NCBI GenBank assembly: GCA_905397405.1
Contig: CAJPVJ010000567.1
Location: 1 to 23,003 of the forward strand
Source: Oppiella nova
Lineage: Eukaryota > Arthropoda > Arachnida > Sarcoptiformes > Oppiidae
Direction of reading: 5' to 3'
DNA length: 23,003 nucleotides
The notes under the pieces: model-generated
Seen by the model: the letters and a program-made list of their open reading frames with translations, nothing else
What the model was told of the DNA's origin: nothing
The model's database searches: none
Shown: in pieces, positions 1 through 10,433 of the stretch
Position numbering within the stretch: the stretch's first letter is position 1
Layout of the letters: the number at the start of each line of letters is the position of its first letter
Position numbers and translations under genes: made by a program

Positions 1-476
1 TTTATTCCCATTCCTATCCACACAATACCCTATTTGGTCCCAAATCTGCCTAAGTATTAAAGCGTGAAAACATTTTTCTCTCTCATTTGAAAATTAAAAA
101 TATGAGTTTCCCGTCATTTTCTATACCGCGAGTGCTGTTGTCTGTAATAACTCTTATATTATTGTATTTTTAGATTCAAAATAATTGCTCTGAAAATAAC
201 ATCAAAAATGGTGAAAATATAATATAATATAGCATTCATAATAATATAACTCCAGAAAAAGTATTATTTGAGATCATATTATAGCAATCATTAGGGATCT
301 TAAGCAGTATTTTATGCATTACTTTAGTTTTGTTTGTTTTTTCTCAAGTATTATAATCTCTTTACAAGAAATGGTAAAAATATTCATTCATTTTCTATTA
401 TAAGATAAAACTCGTGTTTTTTTCTTATGATTGCTATTAAAGACTTATTTTTATACTTTTTTCTTAAAATAATAGC

Positions 477-519
<43 letters not shown>

Positions 520-1804
520 AAATGTTTGCAATAAGTGAAGCAAATCGTGTAATAATAATAACAATAATTTTAGTTAATTTACACGTCATTTGAATATTTG
601 CAACGAAAAGAGATACTATTTATGTTTAAAAGTATTTTCCAAAAACTATTAAACATGACAAACGAGAATAATAATGTGAATATGCCAGTTCAAATTAAAA
701 ACAAAGAATTCATACTCAAAGAAATCATAATAAATAAAGAGTTTAATGACATTTGCAAAATTGTACTTTCATATTTCAATAAACATTTCATATGACATAT
801 AATTGGGAGACAAAAGCATAAATGAATAAATATTTTGATTAAATTTAAAACTCATTTCATGTTTAGTGTGGTTTGCGTTGACAGAGAATTGGCGTATTTG
901 ATATAAATAGCCGTAAAAATAATTATTTATTGATTAGAGACTATGGTTTTGATTTTGTCATTTCAAAACACTGTGTGTTTATGTATATTAGGCACTAAAA
1001 TAACTCATTCACTGTCTATACTAGCGAATAGTGAGCCAAATATTTATCCAATTTAATAGCAGAGCTCCTCCTAAATTAGTTATTTAGTTATGCTCTTTAT
1101 ATATACCAGTCGTATAGCACTTGAATTACCGACAAAAATAAACAGTTGTTTTTAATCATCAAATATTGCATTTTCCGGCCCTTTCGTAAAACCCCCTTAA
1201 ATGAGCGCCACTTTTATAATAGTATTTTCGGATCTAAATAATTAATGTTTAAAAATACGGCAAAATTCTTGACTCCATTCGCGTTGATATAAATTCTTAT
1301 TGAAAATATAAACACAAAGAGTGAGTGAAAAAACAATTTTCTTTTCGCTTTTACTCTATATACTGGGTTCAAACTAATCGCACAAAAAGCGCACAGAAAT
1401 TGTTTTTATTAAAACGACTGCCTTTTCGTGTAATTTTAAATCAAAAATTTATTTTTAGTACACAATTATTGTGCGATATCAACTCGGAATGACATTTTCA
1501 TGTTTGTATTGTAAAAAGGTTTTGGCTTCAAAACACATACACACAGAAAGCATACAATTTCGTAGCATTTAAAGAGACAATTATTGCAGACAATAAAAAT
1601 TATACTCAATTCGTGTCTATTTTCGGTCAGAATTGCATTTAAAACCCATTTTTGAATAAAACGCTGTGTTTTGTGTATAAAGATTTTTATTGTATTTGTC
1701 TCTAAAGCTAAATAATTATTGTAGTGATGCTGTAATATGAGTCCTTTATAATGAAGTACTCCGTCAAGTGCTGTCTGTCTCCCGAAAATCTCTCCCTTTC
1801 TATG
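1..1804. other. Non-coding stretch, no gene seen
   Basis: AT-rich DNA with no frame that looks coding. The longest frame in the first kilobase (ATG at 622, 57 codons, ending 795) is Asn/Lys/Ile-rich, as chance frames in AT-rich DNA are, and has no GC rise. One (CT)n tract lies at 483-518. CT-rich DNA at 1775-1804 leads into the first duplication. Confidence 0.6.
483..518. repeat. (TC)n microsatellite
   Basis: An uninterrupted run of 18 TC dinucleotides. It is the first of several CT/GA tracts in the window, the others being at 2209, 4350, 5109, 18568 and 22272. Confidence 0.95.
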
Positions 1805-2060
1805 TCTCTCTCACTCACTCTCTATCCCTATCTCTCTCTTTCTCTCGCAAAGAGCTGAACGAATGTCTCATTAAAATTCCGAAACTCCATTGCATTACAT
1901 AACAGACAACACATAAAACATGAGTTAAGAGATCTCTCTCACTCACTCTCTATCCCTATCTCTCTCTTTCTCTCGCAAAGAGCTGAACGAATGTCTCATT
2001 AAAATTCCGAAACTCCATTGCATTACATAACAGACAACACATAAAACATGAGTTAAGAGA
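1805..2060. repeat. Perfect tandem duplication, period 128 (copy A)
   Basis: Bases 1805-1932 and 1933-2060 are identical. Read like the two other loci (7823 and 8377), this is a 127-bp copy, a single 'a' at 1932, and a second 127-bp copy, with base 2060 matching the spacer by chance. No base differs between the copies and there is no coding content. The identical format at three loci points to an assembly join rather than a biological repeat. Confidence 0.95.
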
Positions 2061-2208
2061 GGGAACGGTATTCAGACACATAATGCACAACAACTCCAAC
2101 TCCTGGACAGTCAGTGAACAGCCTTTTAGGGGAAATACTAAGAGAGCACTGTTCCCATCGCTTCGGTCAATATGTAATGCAACGAATTAATTATTTAGCT
2201 CTTATATG
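2061..2208. other. Short non-coding spacer
   Basis: Somewhat GC-richer DNA (2085-2165) between the duplication and a GA tract. I see no open frame or RNA fold that I can support. Confidence 0.4.
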
Positions 2209-2234
2209 GAGAGAGAGAGAGAGAGAGAGGGAGA

Positions 2235-2266
<32 letters not shown>
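2209..2266. repeat. (GA)n microsatellite, interrupted
   Basis: A GA run of about 58 bp with two GGGA interruptions. It has opposite polarity to the CT tract at 483. Confidence 0.95.
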
Positions 2267-2271
<5 letters not shown>

Positions 2272-5105
2272 TGCCAATTCCAAGCGTTGATCAGTAAATC
2301 AGATTCAGATTGTGTCTACGAATCAGTGTTTTTGAGTCATTCATAATAAGCACATTTCTGTGTGCACTCAGAATATCATGTTTTAGTCATCTCTTTATCC
2401 ATAGATTTTTCAAATGCAAAGGACTGACAGTTATGTTAAGATTACAACTTATGGTTGGTTTGGCTGCTTATGGGTAGACCTTCAAGAAGTGCCGAAAACA
2501 CATTCATCGTAAAAGTGACACTCATTACCGAAACTTATATTTACATAATTAAGTTATTTTCTTATATTATTTCATGCACTTTTTATTGCACTGCTTATCA
2601 GTATTGACTTATTTCTGTTGAAAAATAGGTATCTCTTTGTATGTCTCATCAATGGCTCAGTCGTCTCCCACTCCCACTCCCTTTCCACTTATCTATTGCT
2701 CGACTCTTTTTCTTATCATTTATTTGAGTTCATCGTAAGGTCTGCACACAAATGGAGAAAATCTAATATTATTTTATTATTCACTTTTATATTGCATTAG
2801 ATTTTGTTATACAATAAACTTTACGACTCGTTATTATATCAAATAGTTTTTGAATTCAATTTTAGCCTTTTTTATGGTAAGATTTTTACTTAAAACGAGA
2901 TAAAAATAAATAAATAAAAAATTACTTTCAATTCAATTTGAAAATGTATTTATTTACTGCTCATTCGTCAGATTATACTGTACTAGGTACTTCACCAAAT
3001 AGATGACTTATTATTGAATCGATAGGCGACTAGATTATTGATCTTTATAATAGATATTATATTTTTAGTTTAAATGTTACAGACATAAAAACTTATCTTT
3101 AATATTATATAGAAAAATAAGATAAAAAGTAAAAAATATTTTCTATTACTTAACGGAATAACAAATAAAACTTTATATATATTTGTGGAAAACATTTATG
3201 TATATTATATGTGAACCATAACTATAACAACAATCTCTACCCGAAAATACCGTGTATTTCACTAAAATATAAATACAAATTTGTTTTTATAGTTCATACC
3301 AAAAATATATAACATTAAATTTTGTTTGCACTCTAAAATTTCTAACTTTTCTTATATTATAACTTATATTTTTGAAAATTGTTTAAAATATATTCCACTC
3401 GTGAACTATAGGACATAAAAAACTAAAAATATAATTCCCTTATCTTATGGCATATAAAGTATATTCATTCACAACATAAGTGTATCCAGAAGTGTATACA
3501 AAACAATAATGTATTCAAATAGATTTTACAGTATTATTCTTTATGTGTATTATATAAACAAATGTTTTCCAATTCTCTGTGTTATTCCGTGTTTTTCTTT
3601 CGGCTTTCAATACATAAACAGTAATTGAAATAAAGAAAAAATAAAATTCAAAAGCAATTCCCAGTAAACTCTATGAAGGCCTCAATTTAATAAATGTTGA
3701 TCACAAGTGCACTACATTTGCAGACCTTTATTAGTATGGAATTTATTATTATTATTTAGCTTTCATTTCGAGATCCCATTCCACATCTGGAGTACAATAC
3801 ATACAATACAATCGTATGTGTTGTGTATAATGTCTGATAAAAACCACAAGATTTTTAGCTAATATTTATTATTTTCGTAAAACCTTTTTTCTCTTTGTTT
3901 TTTGCTAAACATTCATTTAACTTATTTTTTGCTAAAAGTTTATGATTGCATTGAATGCACAGTATATTAAGCCAGGCCCTCAATAAACATAATGAGTCCT
4001 GACTTTTCTCTTTCTGTCTCTTATTTTTTAATGACTTTATATTTAAATTATATTTTCTCTCATAAAATTCTGCCATTTTTTTCGTTTTTATTAAATTTAT
4101 TATTTTCTCTACAATTCTATCAGGAATTGCATTGAGAAGTATCGGGTCGTCCGTCCGATAAACCAGAAAAAAAGTCTTAATTAATTAAAAGCATTTTGCA
4201 ATCAAAGCGAACACTAAATTAATTAATTGTGTAATAAATTTAAGTATTTTTTCACTCATTCACGTCTGACTTATTATTGTATATGTGTTTTGGCCATAAA
4301 ATTAGTGCACATATTCTGTGTATGCATTCAATTGATTCATTAATACCGGGAGAGAGAGAGAGATGTATATATATTTAATTTATGAATAGAGAGAGTATTG
4401 ATTACATGTGTGAACACAAAAGACATTTGAATAATGAATTATAGCGATCACCAGAACCTGGAAAAACATTATATCGATTTGAGGGCCAATACACTGATCA
4501 CTAATGTCTCGTATATATGGTATCTATTGATCACACGTTACACTCATTACTATCCGCCGACAAGAGAGACACAAATCCTTTCGAAACTATTTATTCGTTA
4601 AAAACTTATATTTAATTCATCGGAAACGTAAGAAAAATAGTTTTAATTAAAGGGATAAAGTTTTTTCCTTATGCCATGATTTGATTTGATTTTCATAAGA
4701 AAATTAGTGCTTTAATTCTCCATTGCATTCATTAGTACTCTTAATATTTATTTCTTAATTATTATTGAATGTAATCCTCACAAAAAGCACAAAAATGAAT
4801 AATGATAGAAAAAAGCCATTTCTATACATATAATAGTGGGTAAGAAATACAGTGGAAATGTATTTTGTGCACTAATTCTTGAAGTAAATTAGTTTAGTGT
4901 TTATTATGAGAGAACTCGACATTAAGTATTCACCTGAGGAAAGGATAGGTATGTTTTCGTGCATTCATTACATTAGAGTGGATGAGAGGCACAGGGAGGG
5001 AGAGCTATGATTGTGAGCTATAGTTAGTCTATCGATCGTTTGCATTGCATCCGCACATCCAGACTATGATCTTCTCTCTATTTTCATCAGCACTGGTAGG
5101 TCTGC

Positions 5106-5108
<3 letters not shown>
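2267..5108. other. Non-coding stretch, no supported gene
   Basis: AT-rich DNA. A Lys-rich minus-strand frame with a true ATG (4076 down to 3855, 73 codons) has a favourable A at -3 and G at +4. It lacks any recognisable domain, splice context or GC rise, and part of it reads through a repeated TTTTTTGCTAAA string, so I do not call it a gene. A short GA tract lies at 4350-4363. The segment at 4975-5100 is mildly GC-richer but has no long frame. Confidence 0.5.

Positions 5109-5138
<30 letters not shown>
5109..5138. repeat. (GA)n microsatellite
   Basis: An uninterrupted run of 15 GA dinucleotides. Confidence 0.95.
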
Positions 5139-5140
<2 letters not shown>

Positions 5141-7822
5141 ATGGAAGTTTGTTTTGACCGTTTCGGGCACTAAAATAAATGGCAAAATGAAAAATACTTG
5201 AAATAAATGGTAATTGAATTAAGTATTTATGGGGCAAACGATATCTCGAGTGCCCTATCGTTAGACATCTAAACCAAAAATGAGTTTTTATGTGGTATTT
5301 CAGTGTCTGTGATGAATGGGTGGCTACGGGTTAAGTGGTCTTCGCACCAGTTTCTGGGCTCAAAATATTTATATTTATGTTTATGTATTCATACTTTGAA
5401 TTCTTATTAAATTAAAAAGTTTTTATTTATTACACAATTTCTTTTCCTTTGATAATAATTTTAAAATATGAAATACATTATGAGATAAATATAAACTATT
5501 CTTATAATGCTATACGCGATAAGGGTTTGGCATAAAATTTTCCAGACCATAGATTATACAAGAAGTTATGAGATGGTTATCCTAGAGATTTATATCATAA
5601 TCATCTCCCGGTGCTCTCATACACAACCACTTTGCAAGTTATGTAACCGACTCGCAGGTGCCGTCTATAGTCGCAAAGTTAGACAACTTTTAGGATATTA
5701 TTTGTTAAGAAAAAGTTTTATAAATTATATTTTAATTATAAAGTATAGTGCTAATTAATCTTAATTAAATTTTAATTGAATTTTTAATTAGCATTTTCAT
5801 AAAATCTTTTTATTATACATGCTAATTTTGCAGCATTTTAATTAAATTTCAATTAATTCATATTATATAATATTCATATGTAATAAGTATAAAAATTAAA
5901 TAATTTATTTAAGTTTTAAATAAAAAATTAAGATTTATATATCATATTTATGCTAAATATAAATTAAACTCAATCTTTTTCAGTACAACTTGTTTCAAGA
6001 ATTTTAAAACAATTATATTAATATTTTAAAGTGCAATATATTTAACATATTTATGTTTTTGCTAAACGTTTGATTTATTAGTCTATAATTATTAGGAGAT
6101 ATTTAATAATAGTTTCCTTTAAAAATAGTCACTCAAAACCCTATTACTAAAACAAGTATTTTGTAAATTATTTGTTACTTTTTTCTGCATTCAATACAAC
6201 ATTCATTTGTGTCAATCTATTTGATAGATAATAATCATATGAAAGGGCAATAAAATGCAGATTTACTGCATATTTAATTGATTGCATTTTGCAGTCTTTA
6301 AGGGCTTATTATCCAATCATTGCTAACAAACACAGTGTTTGTCTTAAAATACTTATCATTTATTGCAATCGATTGAAACGAAAAATTAAAACAAAACACT
6401 AAAACATTTAATTGAATAACAAATCAAATGATAGCGAAATTGTTAGACAACCGATAAATAGAAACAAAAGGAAAATATGTTTTAATCGTTTGAAATGGCA
6501 TTTTATGAAATGAAAAAAGTTTTTCAAACAATTATTGCGATATTTACATGAGATATAAACTCCAATAAAATTACGGACAACGCCTTTAAAATGCATTTAA
6601 ATTGATTGAAAATTATTTTTACCCGAAATTATGAAATATGTGTCAAGCATTGTGTCGATATGTCTAGACTTATGTCCGAAAAACTACTCGCAATTCAAAG
6701 TCTGAAAATAGTTTCCCATTTAATTGATCGGCATTTGATTAATAAGGGAGAAACGCCTAATAGTTATCGCATTCATAGCTAGCATATGATAAGTGAGTTA
6801 TAATTTTCTACATAATTAATAGGTTTAATAAAACTTTTTTTTTGTTCAACGCATGAATTATACAATGATTTTCTCTCGGAGTCACTCCTATTCGCCATTA
6901 TAAATATAAATATAAGTATATATTTAAGAAAATAATTTATTTGTTGGTAATAATAACTGGGAGAATTACATTTTTTCAAAAGGATTAATGATTTCTCTCA
7001 CCCCTTCACATATAAAACATACGCCAAAAAAGTGATAAAACTTTTTTTTCTTGTTTTTTGTTTCATTAAATCAGTTCACGAAAAGAGTTGTTAAGTATTT
7101 CTGTCGGGAATGCCTTTAATTGAGAGAAAAGTATTTTCGCGAAATTATAATAATATGAGTTTCGGTTTAAAACTTAACATAACAAACAAAAATCGCACAA
7201 AAGGTTTAAACACACACAACACATTGGTTTTGATTAATGAGTATTTTAAACCTTAAAACAACTTAAGTCTTAATTAAATACAACTTTCAGTGAAAGTAGT
7301 GCTAAAAGGAAACACAATAAACACAAACAAAACGAAAAAAATGTCTTAAAAGCCAACGAAAAAAGTCTTAATTTTCTCGAAAACAACAAAAGTTTTTGTT
7401 TCGCATAAGAAATTGAAGTCATTTTCTTGTATCGCTTTAATTGTCAACTAATGACTGCAATTAATACTGGATTGTCATTGAAAATAGCGTTTCACTTGTA
7501 TTAGCCCGAGATAAAGATAAGGGGAAAGGGAGGGATAGGACTAAAAGCCTTACATATAATGCCAAACTCGGAGAACCTAATTGATTACACGAGACTTAAT
7601 TCACTCAATAATCTGTTTCTATAATTATAAGCAAAAAACGGTTCATTCAATACAATAGAGACAAATACAATAGCATTCATACAGGTTTAGCGTAGACTAC
7701 AAGTGCTGCCTATTATACTATTCGTACCGCAAAATCAATTAAAATACTAATTATTAGTTTCAAAAATGAATGTCTCAATTCAATAAAAATTTTATTTCAA
7801 TATTTTATTATTTCTGATATTC
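5139..7822. other. Non-coding stretch with one doubtful small ORF
   Basis: The only frame worth noting is an 83-codon ATG frame at 5507-5758 (+). It is slightly GC-richer in its middle (5590-5690) and includes the residues CKLCN. It has no signal peptide, domain or splice context and its C-terminus is typical AT-rich filler, so it is probably chance. At 5752-5795 the arms TGCTAATTAA and TTAATTAGCA form a small inverted repeat rich in TAATTA. The rest shows no structure I can support. Confidence 0.45.
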
Positions 7823-8077
7823 AATGCAATACTAATTAGCCGTCACTTTGAGTGCAAAGACTTTTTAATGGTTTAGTTCTGTGACGAGATTTACTTTTTT
7901 TGTAATTAATTAGACTTCCGATGAATTCATTCACTAAATGACATGAATTAAATGCAATACTAATTAGCCGTCACTTTGAGTGCAAAGACTTTTTAATGGT
8001 TTAGTTCTGTGACGAGATTTACTTTTTTTGTAATTAATTAGACTTCCGATGAATTCATTCACTAAATGACATGAATT
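7823..8077. repeat. Perfect 127-bp duplication with 1-nt spacer (copy B)
   Basis: Bases 7823-7949 are identical to 7951-8077. They are separated by a single 'a' at 7950, and identity stops at both ends (7822 c versus 7950 a; 7950 a versus 8078 t). The exact length of 127 and the one-base 'a' spacer match the loci at 1805 and 8377. Confidence 0.97.
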
Positions 8078-8376
8078 TAATGTAAAGTGTATTTTAATGA
8101 ATCATTATTTGCTATGATTTTGAGTCTCATATGCAAATCCCAGGCATTTTGGTTCACATTTGTTCCCTTCCATTGAGTCTATGCCCTAATAATAATGGTT
8201 TACACAAAAGGGTTGGTTATGTTTTTGGACGACTAATCTCTTGATCATTTTTGTCTATACTTTTACATTACAATGAATGCTCTTTTTAAAGCCTATTGTG
8301 TGTCACACGTGTCTAATAAGCCTTTCCCTCCGTCGGTCTAATCCCTTGCCAACCCTTTTTGATATTAAAATGTTTC

Positions 8377-8631
8377 AAAAGTTTTGATTACATGCCGTAC
8401 GCAAGTGACTCAACTCAAGAAGTTATCCATTATTTCTAATCCATTATATAAACTATAATATCATGTCGTGTGAGAGACTAAAGGTTTACAACTCATGAAT
8501 ATAAAAAAGTTTTGATTACATGCCGTACGCAAGTGACTCAACTCAAGAAGTTATCCATTATTTCTAATCCATTATATAAACTATAATATCATGTCGTGTG
8601 AGAGACTAAAGGTTTACAACTCATGAATATA
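8377..8631. repeat. Perfect 127-bp duplication with 1-nt spacer (copy C)
   Basis: Bases 8377-8503 are identical to 8505-8631, separated by a single 'a' at 8504. Identity ends at both flanks (8376 c versus 8504 a; 8504 a versus 8632 t). This is the third duplication of exactly the same size and format in the window. Confidence 0.97.
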
Positions 8632-9764
8632 TGCTATAATTCGTGACATTCTGTAGATATTCTGTGAACTAACTTATCAACAGATTCTTAGTTTTGGTAG
8701 ATATTAGTGTCACTATAAATATCTCAGTTTTAAAAGTTTTATCATATTTTCACAATTACCATAATTGTAATATAATTAATTAATTATTTATTATCTATTT
8801 ATATTATATATTAGATATTCACTGTATGCAATTTATAATTTACTCAAGATTGATAGATATTTACACAATAATTTGTTTACAAAATAGCTTAAATTAGCAT
8901 TTAATAAACAATTGAGATTTATGGCAATTCTGTATAGTGAACTAAATATTATTGCTAATTTATTATGGATTCGTATAATTAATAACTATTTCATATATAA
9001 ATTATTATTTTAATCTATCTAATTATTTTACATATAAGTATCATTGCAATTAATATATCTAAGGTTATTATACGGTAATCATGATAGAAAGCCTTGTTTT
9101 AAAATTTTTAAATAATAAATAAGACATTAATATAAATAAGCAAACTAAGTGAAACTTGAGAAATAGTGAAAATCTCATTAAAAAGTAATTAATTATTTTA
9201 AAAATATATCTACAAATCTGAAATTGATATTATCTTTTAATATATTTATGGAATAATTAAATATAAAATCAATATTATTTAATTAGAAAAAATAAATTGA
9301 ATTTCTTATATTTTAAATTGAATTTATTAATAATATTATTTTTTAAATTTATACTGAATTAATTTTATCTAGAATAAAAACAAGTATTAAAATTAACATG
9401 AATGCATACAGATGGTTTATTAATAGTAATAATTATTTTAATAGTAAATAGTTTGATAGTACAGAATTTTATCCGAGTAATACATTTGTGTTTAATAAGA
9501 AATACATTGTTTATCATAAATAAGGTTGTTAGTCATGTATTGTAAAAAGAATTTACATCATCGTTGTATATTAATTTTACGATTAAATTTTGTAATTAAG
9601 TTTAAATCGTCAAGTATTTTAATACAACTGAAACCAAATGTTTGGGTCCACAGAATCCTATGAATAATGAATTTAACACTAATTGAAAATATTTTTGCAT
9701 AAATAGGCCCACATTTGCTGGCGAGATATCATAATAATTTTATTCACTTTGAATTAATTTTGTC
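8632..9764. other. Extremely AT-rich non-coding DNA
   Basis: From about 8650 the sequence becomes visibly more AT-rich than the DNA to its left, with only short frames. I see no gene or RNA here. It forms the upstream flank of the peptide gene at 9801. Confidence 0.55.
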
Positions 9765-9773
9765 TATATTTAA
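9765..9773 (+). promoter_or_regulatory. Possible TATA element of the 9801 gene
   Basis: TATATTTAA lies 28 bp before the ATG at 9801. If used, it would give a very short 5' leader. AT-rich DNA makes such matches common, so this is only a positional suggestion. Confidence 0.2.
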
Positions 9774-9800
9774 TAGCCACTACACTATTGGTCAATAATT

Positions 9801-9968
9801 ATGAGCCGCTATTTGTTGAGTGCTTTTGCTATCATACTAGTACTGACCGTCAGTGTCCAGGGAAAGGCGATTAACAAGCGTTGCAGTCAGGCCGGGGATA
9901 TCGATAAAAGATGCAGTCAAGAGGGTGAGACTACCGAGTGGGGTTTTTTTAAAGTGGGGGTTTTTTAA
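9801..9968 (+). CDS. Short secreted peptide precursor (or first exon of one)
   Basis: The unspliced frame is 55 codons plus TAA. Residues 1-21 form a classic signal peptide: basic MSR start, core LLSAFAIILVLTVSV, likely cleavage after VQG. Next come two diverged 10-residue units, INKRCSQAGD and IDKRCSQEGE, each with a dibasic KR just before CSQ. KR is the usual prohormone-convertase cleavage site, so processed CSQ-peptides are conceivable. Alternatively this is exon 1: a good donor (GAGG followed by GTGAGA) at 9925 would end the exon at 9924, phase 1, with the KR units intact. The unspliced tail (residues 44-55) runs into a 16-nt tandem repeat. AATAAA at 10068 and 10088 lies about 100 nt past the stop, which favours a complete small gene. 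The phase does not match the exon at 11752, so it does not obviously join that gene. The family is not recognised. Confidence 0.6.
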   Translation: MSRYLLSAFAIILVLTVSVQGKAINKRCSQAGDIDKRCSQEGETTEWGFFKVGVF

Positions 9969-9982
9969 AGTGGGGGTTTTTT
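9938..9982. repeat. 16-nt tandem repeat, nearly 3 units
   Basis: The unit GTGGGGGTTTTTTAAA recurs at 9938, 9954 and 9970. The first unit has one G fewer and one T more. It overlaps the last codons and stop of the unspliced 9801 reading frame. Confidence 0.85.
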
Positions 9983-10067
9983 AGTCACAATTTTCAAAAT
10001 AATAATTATTTAGTAGTGGAATAAGATATTTAATTTGAGTGTGTGTAATACTGTAAGTTGCACATTA

Positions 10068-10093
10068 AATAAAATTATATTGTGTCAAATAAA
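10068..10093 (+). terminator. Candidate polyadenylation signals of the 9801 gene
   Basis: AATAAA occurs at 10068-10073 and 10088-10093, about 100-120 nt after the unspliced stop at 9966. The motif is common in DNA this AT-rich. Confidence 0.3.
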
Positions 10094-10302
10094 AAGTAAT
10101 TTATCCAGTTTGCTATTATTAAAATTTTCATTGATGTAGTTGGTAATTTAATTAATTTATCCTAAAAGTGGGTCAATAACCATTATAAAAAAATTATGTT
10201 ACCAGGGAATAAAATTGTTAATTATAAAAATTTTGCGAATTTTAATTAATAAACAATATGTACTTTATTAAACACATATTATTACACTAAAATAGTTAAA
10301 AG

Positions 10303-10308
10303 TTTATT
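10303..10308 (-). terminator. Candidate polyadenylation signal of the minus-strand gene
   Basis: AATAAA on the minus strand (TTTATT on plus), 126 nt past the stop at 10434. A second one lies at 10264-10269. With the plus-strand signals at 10068/10088 this gives a tail-to-tail arrangement about 200 bp apart. Confidence 0.3.
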
Positions 10309-10433
10309 TAATTTAATTATTAAATTATATTATAACATAACTAGTAAACATGTAATTGCCAGAATAATAAATTTGCAAAATATTACACACAAAATAAATT
10401 ATTATTATAAATAAATTAATAGCGTAAATATTT

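Noticed and set aside
598-795. 65-codon plus-strand frame
   Set aside because: The nominal start is TTG and the first ATG is at 622. The composition is Asn/Lys/Ile-rich as in chance AT-rich frames, with no domain or GC rise.
2618-2800. 60-codon plus-strand frame
   Set aside because: It starts at TTG, has no coding-like composition and no neighbouring exon signals.
3855-4076. 73-codon Lys-rich minus-strand frame with a good start context
   Set aside because: It is low-complexity, partly from a repeated TTTTTTGCTAAA string, with no domain and no GC rise. Transcription would be needed to revive it.
5507-5758. 83-codon plus-strand frame with CKLCN
   Set aside because: It shows no signal peptide, domain or splice context. 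The frame ends in AT-driven filler. I also looked for a tRNA in the GC-richer middle and found no clover-leaf or B-box-like match.
6408-6979. Two minus-strand frames of 62 and 66 codons
   Set aside because: Both have AT-rich chance composition with no supporting context.
1805-8631. Reading the 127-bp duplications as CRISPR-like or satellite repeats
   Set aside because: Each locus has a different sequence, only two copies and a one-base spacer, so there is no array.
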